Shown here: positions 5,001 through 5,419 of the stretch, piece by piece | Numbering within the stretch: the first letter of the stretch is position 1 | Layout of the letters: every line of letters begins with the position of its first letter | Program-made: the position numbers and the translations under genes | The notes under the pieces: model-generated | The model's database searches: none | Told to the model about the DNA's origin: nothing | The model's input: only the letters and a program-made list of their open reading frames with translations | Assembly: GCA_003558145.1 (NCBI GenBank) | Contig: PWMP01000198.1 | Coordinates: 1-5,419, forward strand | From: Elusimicrobiota bacterium | GTDB taxonomy: Bacteria; CG03; SLGR01; PWQF01 | Direction: 5' to 3' | Length of the DNA stretch: 5,419 nt

Positions 5001-5036
5001 TATACTGCCCTTCTTCGGGAGTAAGAAGGGAGTATA
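5001..5036. repeat. Long bulged hairpin
   Basis: TATACT + CCCTTCTT (5001-5015) pairs with AAGAAGGG + AGTATA (5023-5036) over 14 bp, with one unpaired G at 5007 and a 7-nt loop. A second perfect 7-bp pairing, CTCCCGA (4985-4991) with TCGGGAG (5015-5021), uses the loop of the first and could not form completely at the same time. The layout, 6 bp plus a one-base bulge plus 7-8 bp, resembles the hairpin at 766-800, though the sequences differ. Confidence 0.5.
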
Positions 5037-5109
5037 CCCGACTCTGACATGTCCGAAATGCCACGGCAGGATGAAGTGTATGGGAGAACGTACAGATGAT
5101 TAACAAGTC

Positions 5110-5124
5110 CGCACCGAAGGTGCG
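5110..5124 (+). terminator. Small GC-rich hairpin, possible weak terminator
   Basis: CGCACC and GGTGCG pair perfectly around a GAA loop. A pyrimidine-rich stretch, GTTCTCTTCTTC, follows from 5129, but there is no clean T run. It lies 40 nt before the promoter of the glycosyltransferase gene and may simply separate transcripts. Confidence 0.3.
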
Positions 5125-5164
5125 CTAAGTTCTCTTCTTCGCCAGCAAGAGCGGCAGGAAACGT

Positions 5165-5194
5165 TTGACCCGGGGGGCAGAAAGGAAGTATAAT
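5165..5194 (+). promoter_or_regulatory. Strong sigma70-like promoter for the GT4 gene
   Basis: TTGACC (5165-5170) and TATAAT (5189-5194) are 18 nt apart, matching the consensus at 5 of 6 and 6 of 6 positions. Transcription would begin near 5201, leaving a leader of about 25 nt before the TTG at 5227. This is the best two-box promoter in the window. Confidence 0.7.
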
Positions 5195-5226
5195 CCCAAA
5201 ACCGGTTTAAAGACGGGGGAATTCAT

Positions 5227-5419
5227 TTGATAAAAATCGCGTATATCGTATCTACCATGAGAAAAGGCGGCCCCTTCAGCCAGCTGCGATTGCTGGTTCA
5301 ACATCTTGACAGGGAGAGTTTAGCCCCCATTATCATCACCCTGTCGCCCGAAGACCGCAACTCGGCTGAGGAGGATTTTAAATCCCTTGATACGCAAATG
5401 TTTTCCCTGAAACTATCAA
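5227..5419 (+). CDS. GT4-type glycosyltransferase, N-terminal fragment
   Basis: Sixty-four residues are visible before the window ends. They open with IKIAYIVSTMRKGGPFSQL, the first Rossmann strand and Gly-rich loop of a GT-B fold, followed by a helix (LRLLVQHLD) and a second strand (APIIITLSPED), as in family 4 (group 1) retaining glycosyltransferases of polysaccharide loci. Such enzymes add sugars from nucleotide donors to a lipid-linked glycan at the cytoplasmic face of the membrane. The TTG start at 5227 is chosen because GGGGGA lies 6 nt upstream and because the next in-frame ATG (5257) would remove the first strand and part of the Gly loop. The EX7E donor-binding region and the C-terminal domain lie beyond the window, so donor and acceptor cannot be judged. 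It has its own promoter. Confidence 0.85.
   Translation, partial: MIKIAYIVSTMRKGGPFSQLRLLVQHLDRESLAPIIITLSPEDRNSAEEDFKSLDTQMFSLKLS

Larger units (their letters stand above)
4868..5164. other. Intergenic stretch with clustered inverted repeats, no convincing gene
   Basis: Both strands are open here (76 codons plus, 88 codons minus), but neither frame has a ribosome binding site or a fold I recognise. The only protein-like hint is CPKCHGRMKC at the end of the plus frame, a zinc-ribbon-like Cys pattern that could be the remnant of a transposase or another zinc protein. The stretch holds inverted repeats at 4896-4940, 4985-5021, 5001-5036 and 5110-5124, more than the rest of the window, so a structured RNA or a decayed mobile element fits better than a coding gene. 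Confidence 0.4.

Noticed and set aside
4873..5103. Plus-strand ORF of 76 codons with CPKCHGRMKC
   Set aside because: It starts with TTG without a ribosome binding site and only its last residues look protein-like. It is kept as a possible remnant, not as a gene.
4840..5106. Minus-strand ORF of 88 codons
   Set aside because: No Shine-Dalgarno before the ATG, no recognisable motif, and it runs into the promoter of the membrane protein gene and over several inverted repeats.
1..5419. CRISPR array, tRNA, rRNA or complete insertion sequence
   Set aside because: No regularly spaced direct repeats, no cloverleaf or rRNA-like stretch and no intact transposase were seen on either strand.

Overview
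The window is a piece of a bacterial cell-surface polysaccharide / lipid-linked glycan locus. A monotopic phosphoglycosyl transferase that begins the glycan on a polyprenyl carrier, a UbiA-type polyprenyl-phosphate phosphoribosyltransferase, an extended SDR, a HAD phosphatase, a polytopic GT-C-like membrane protein and a GT4 glycosyltransferase lie within 5.4 kb. Gene content and the style of the initiating transferase suggest a Gram-negative or candidate-phylum bacterium with moderate GC. No taxonomic marker is present, so the phylum is not called. TAA, TAG and TGA all end recognisable genes, so the standard genetic code applies.

Layout. (1) Bases 2-439 hold the C-terminal catalytic part of an exopolysaccharide initiating sugar-phosphate transferase; its N-terminus lies off the window. 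(2) Bases 440-883 have no recognisable plus-strand gene. They hold a small minus-strand unit (extended -10, strong Shine-Dalgarno, an 18-codon ORF overlapping a 63-codon ORF), two plus-strand hairpins, and a sigma70-like promoter followed by an inverted repeat. (3) Bases 884-3490 are a plus-strand operon: UbiA prenyltransferase, SDR epimerase/dehydratase, HAD-IB phosphatase. The SDR is interrupted by an in-frame TAA, and 53 codons of its normal C-terminus stay readable beyond it. (4) Bases 3553-4776 are a convergent minus-strand gene for an uncharacterised multi-pass membrane protein with GT-C-like topology and a TTG start. (5) Bases 4777-5226 are intergenic: a minus-strand promoter for the membrane protein, a cluster of inverted repeats that could be a structured RNA or a decayed element, and a strong plus-strand promoter. 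(6) Bases 5227-5419 are the N-terminus of a GT4 glycosyltransferase running off the end.

How the genes may work together (inference). The UbiA enzyme would join PRPP to polyprenyl phosphate, the HAD protein would remove the 5-phosphate, the SDR would modify the sugar, and the GT-C-like protein would use the resulting polyprenyl-phosphate pentose at the outer face of the membrane. This resembles the mycobacterial route to decaprenyl-phosphoryl-arabinose. The initiating transferase and GT4 enzyme would build the glycan on its carrier at the cytoplasmic face. The two points most worth following are the nonsense codon in the SDR and the well-signalled small minus-strand gene at 436-707.
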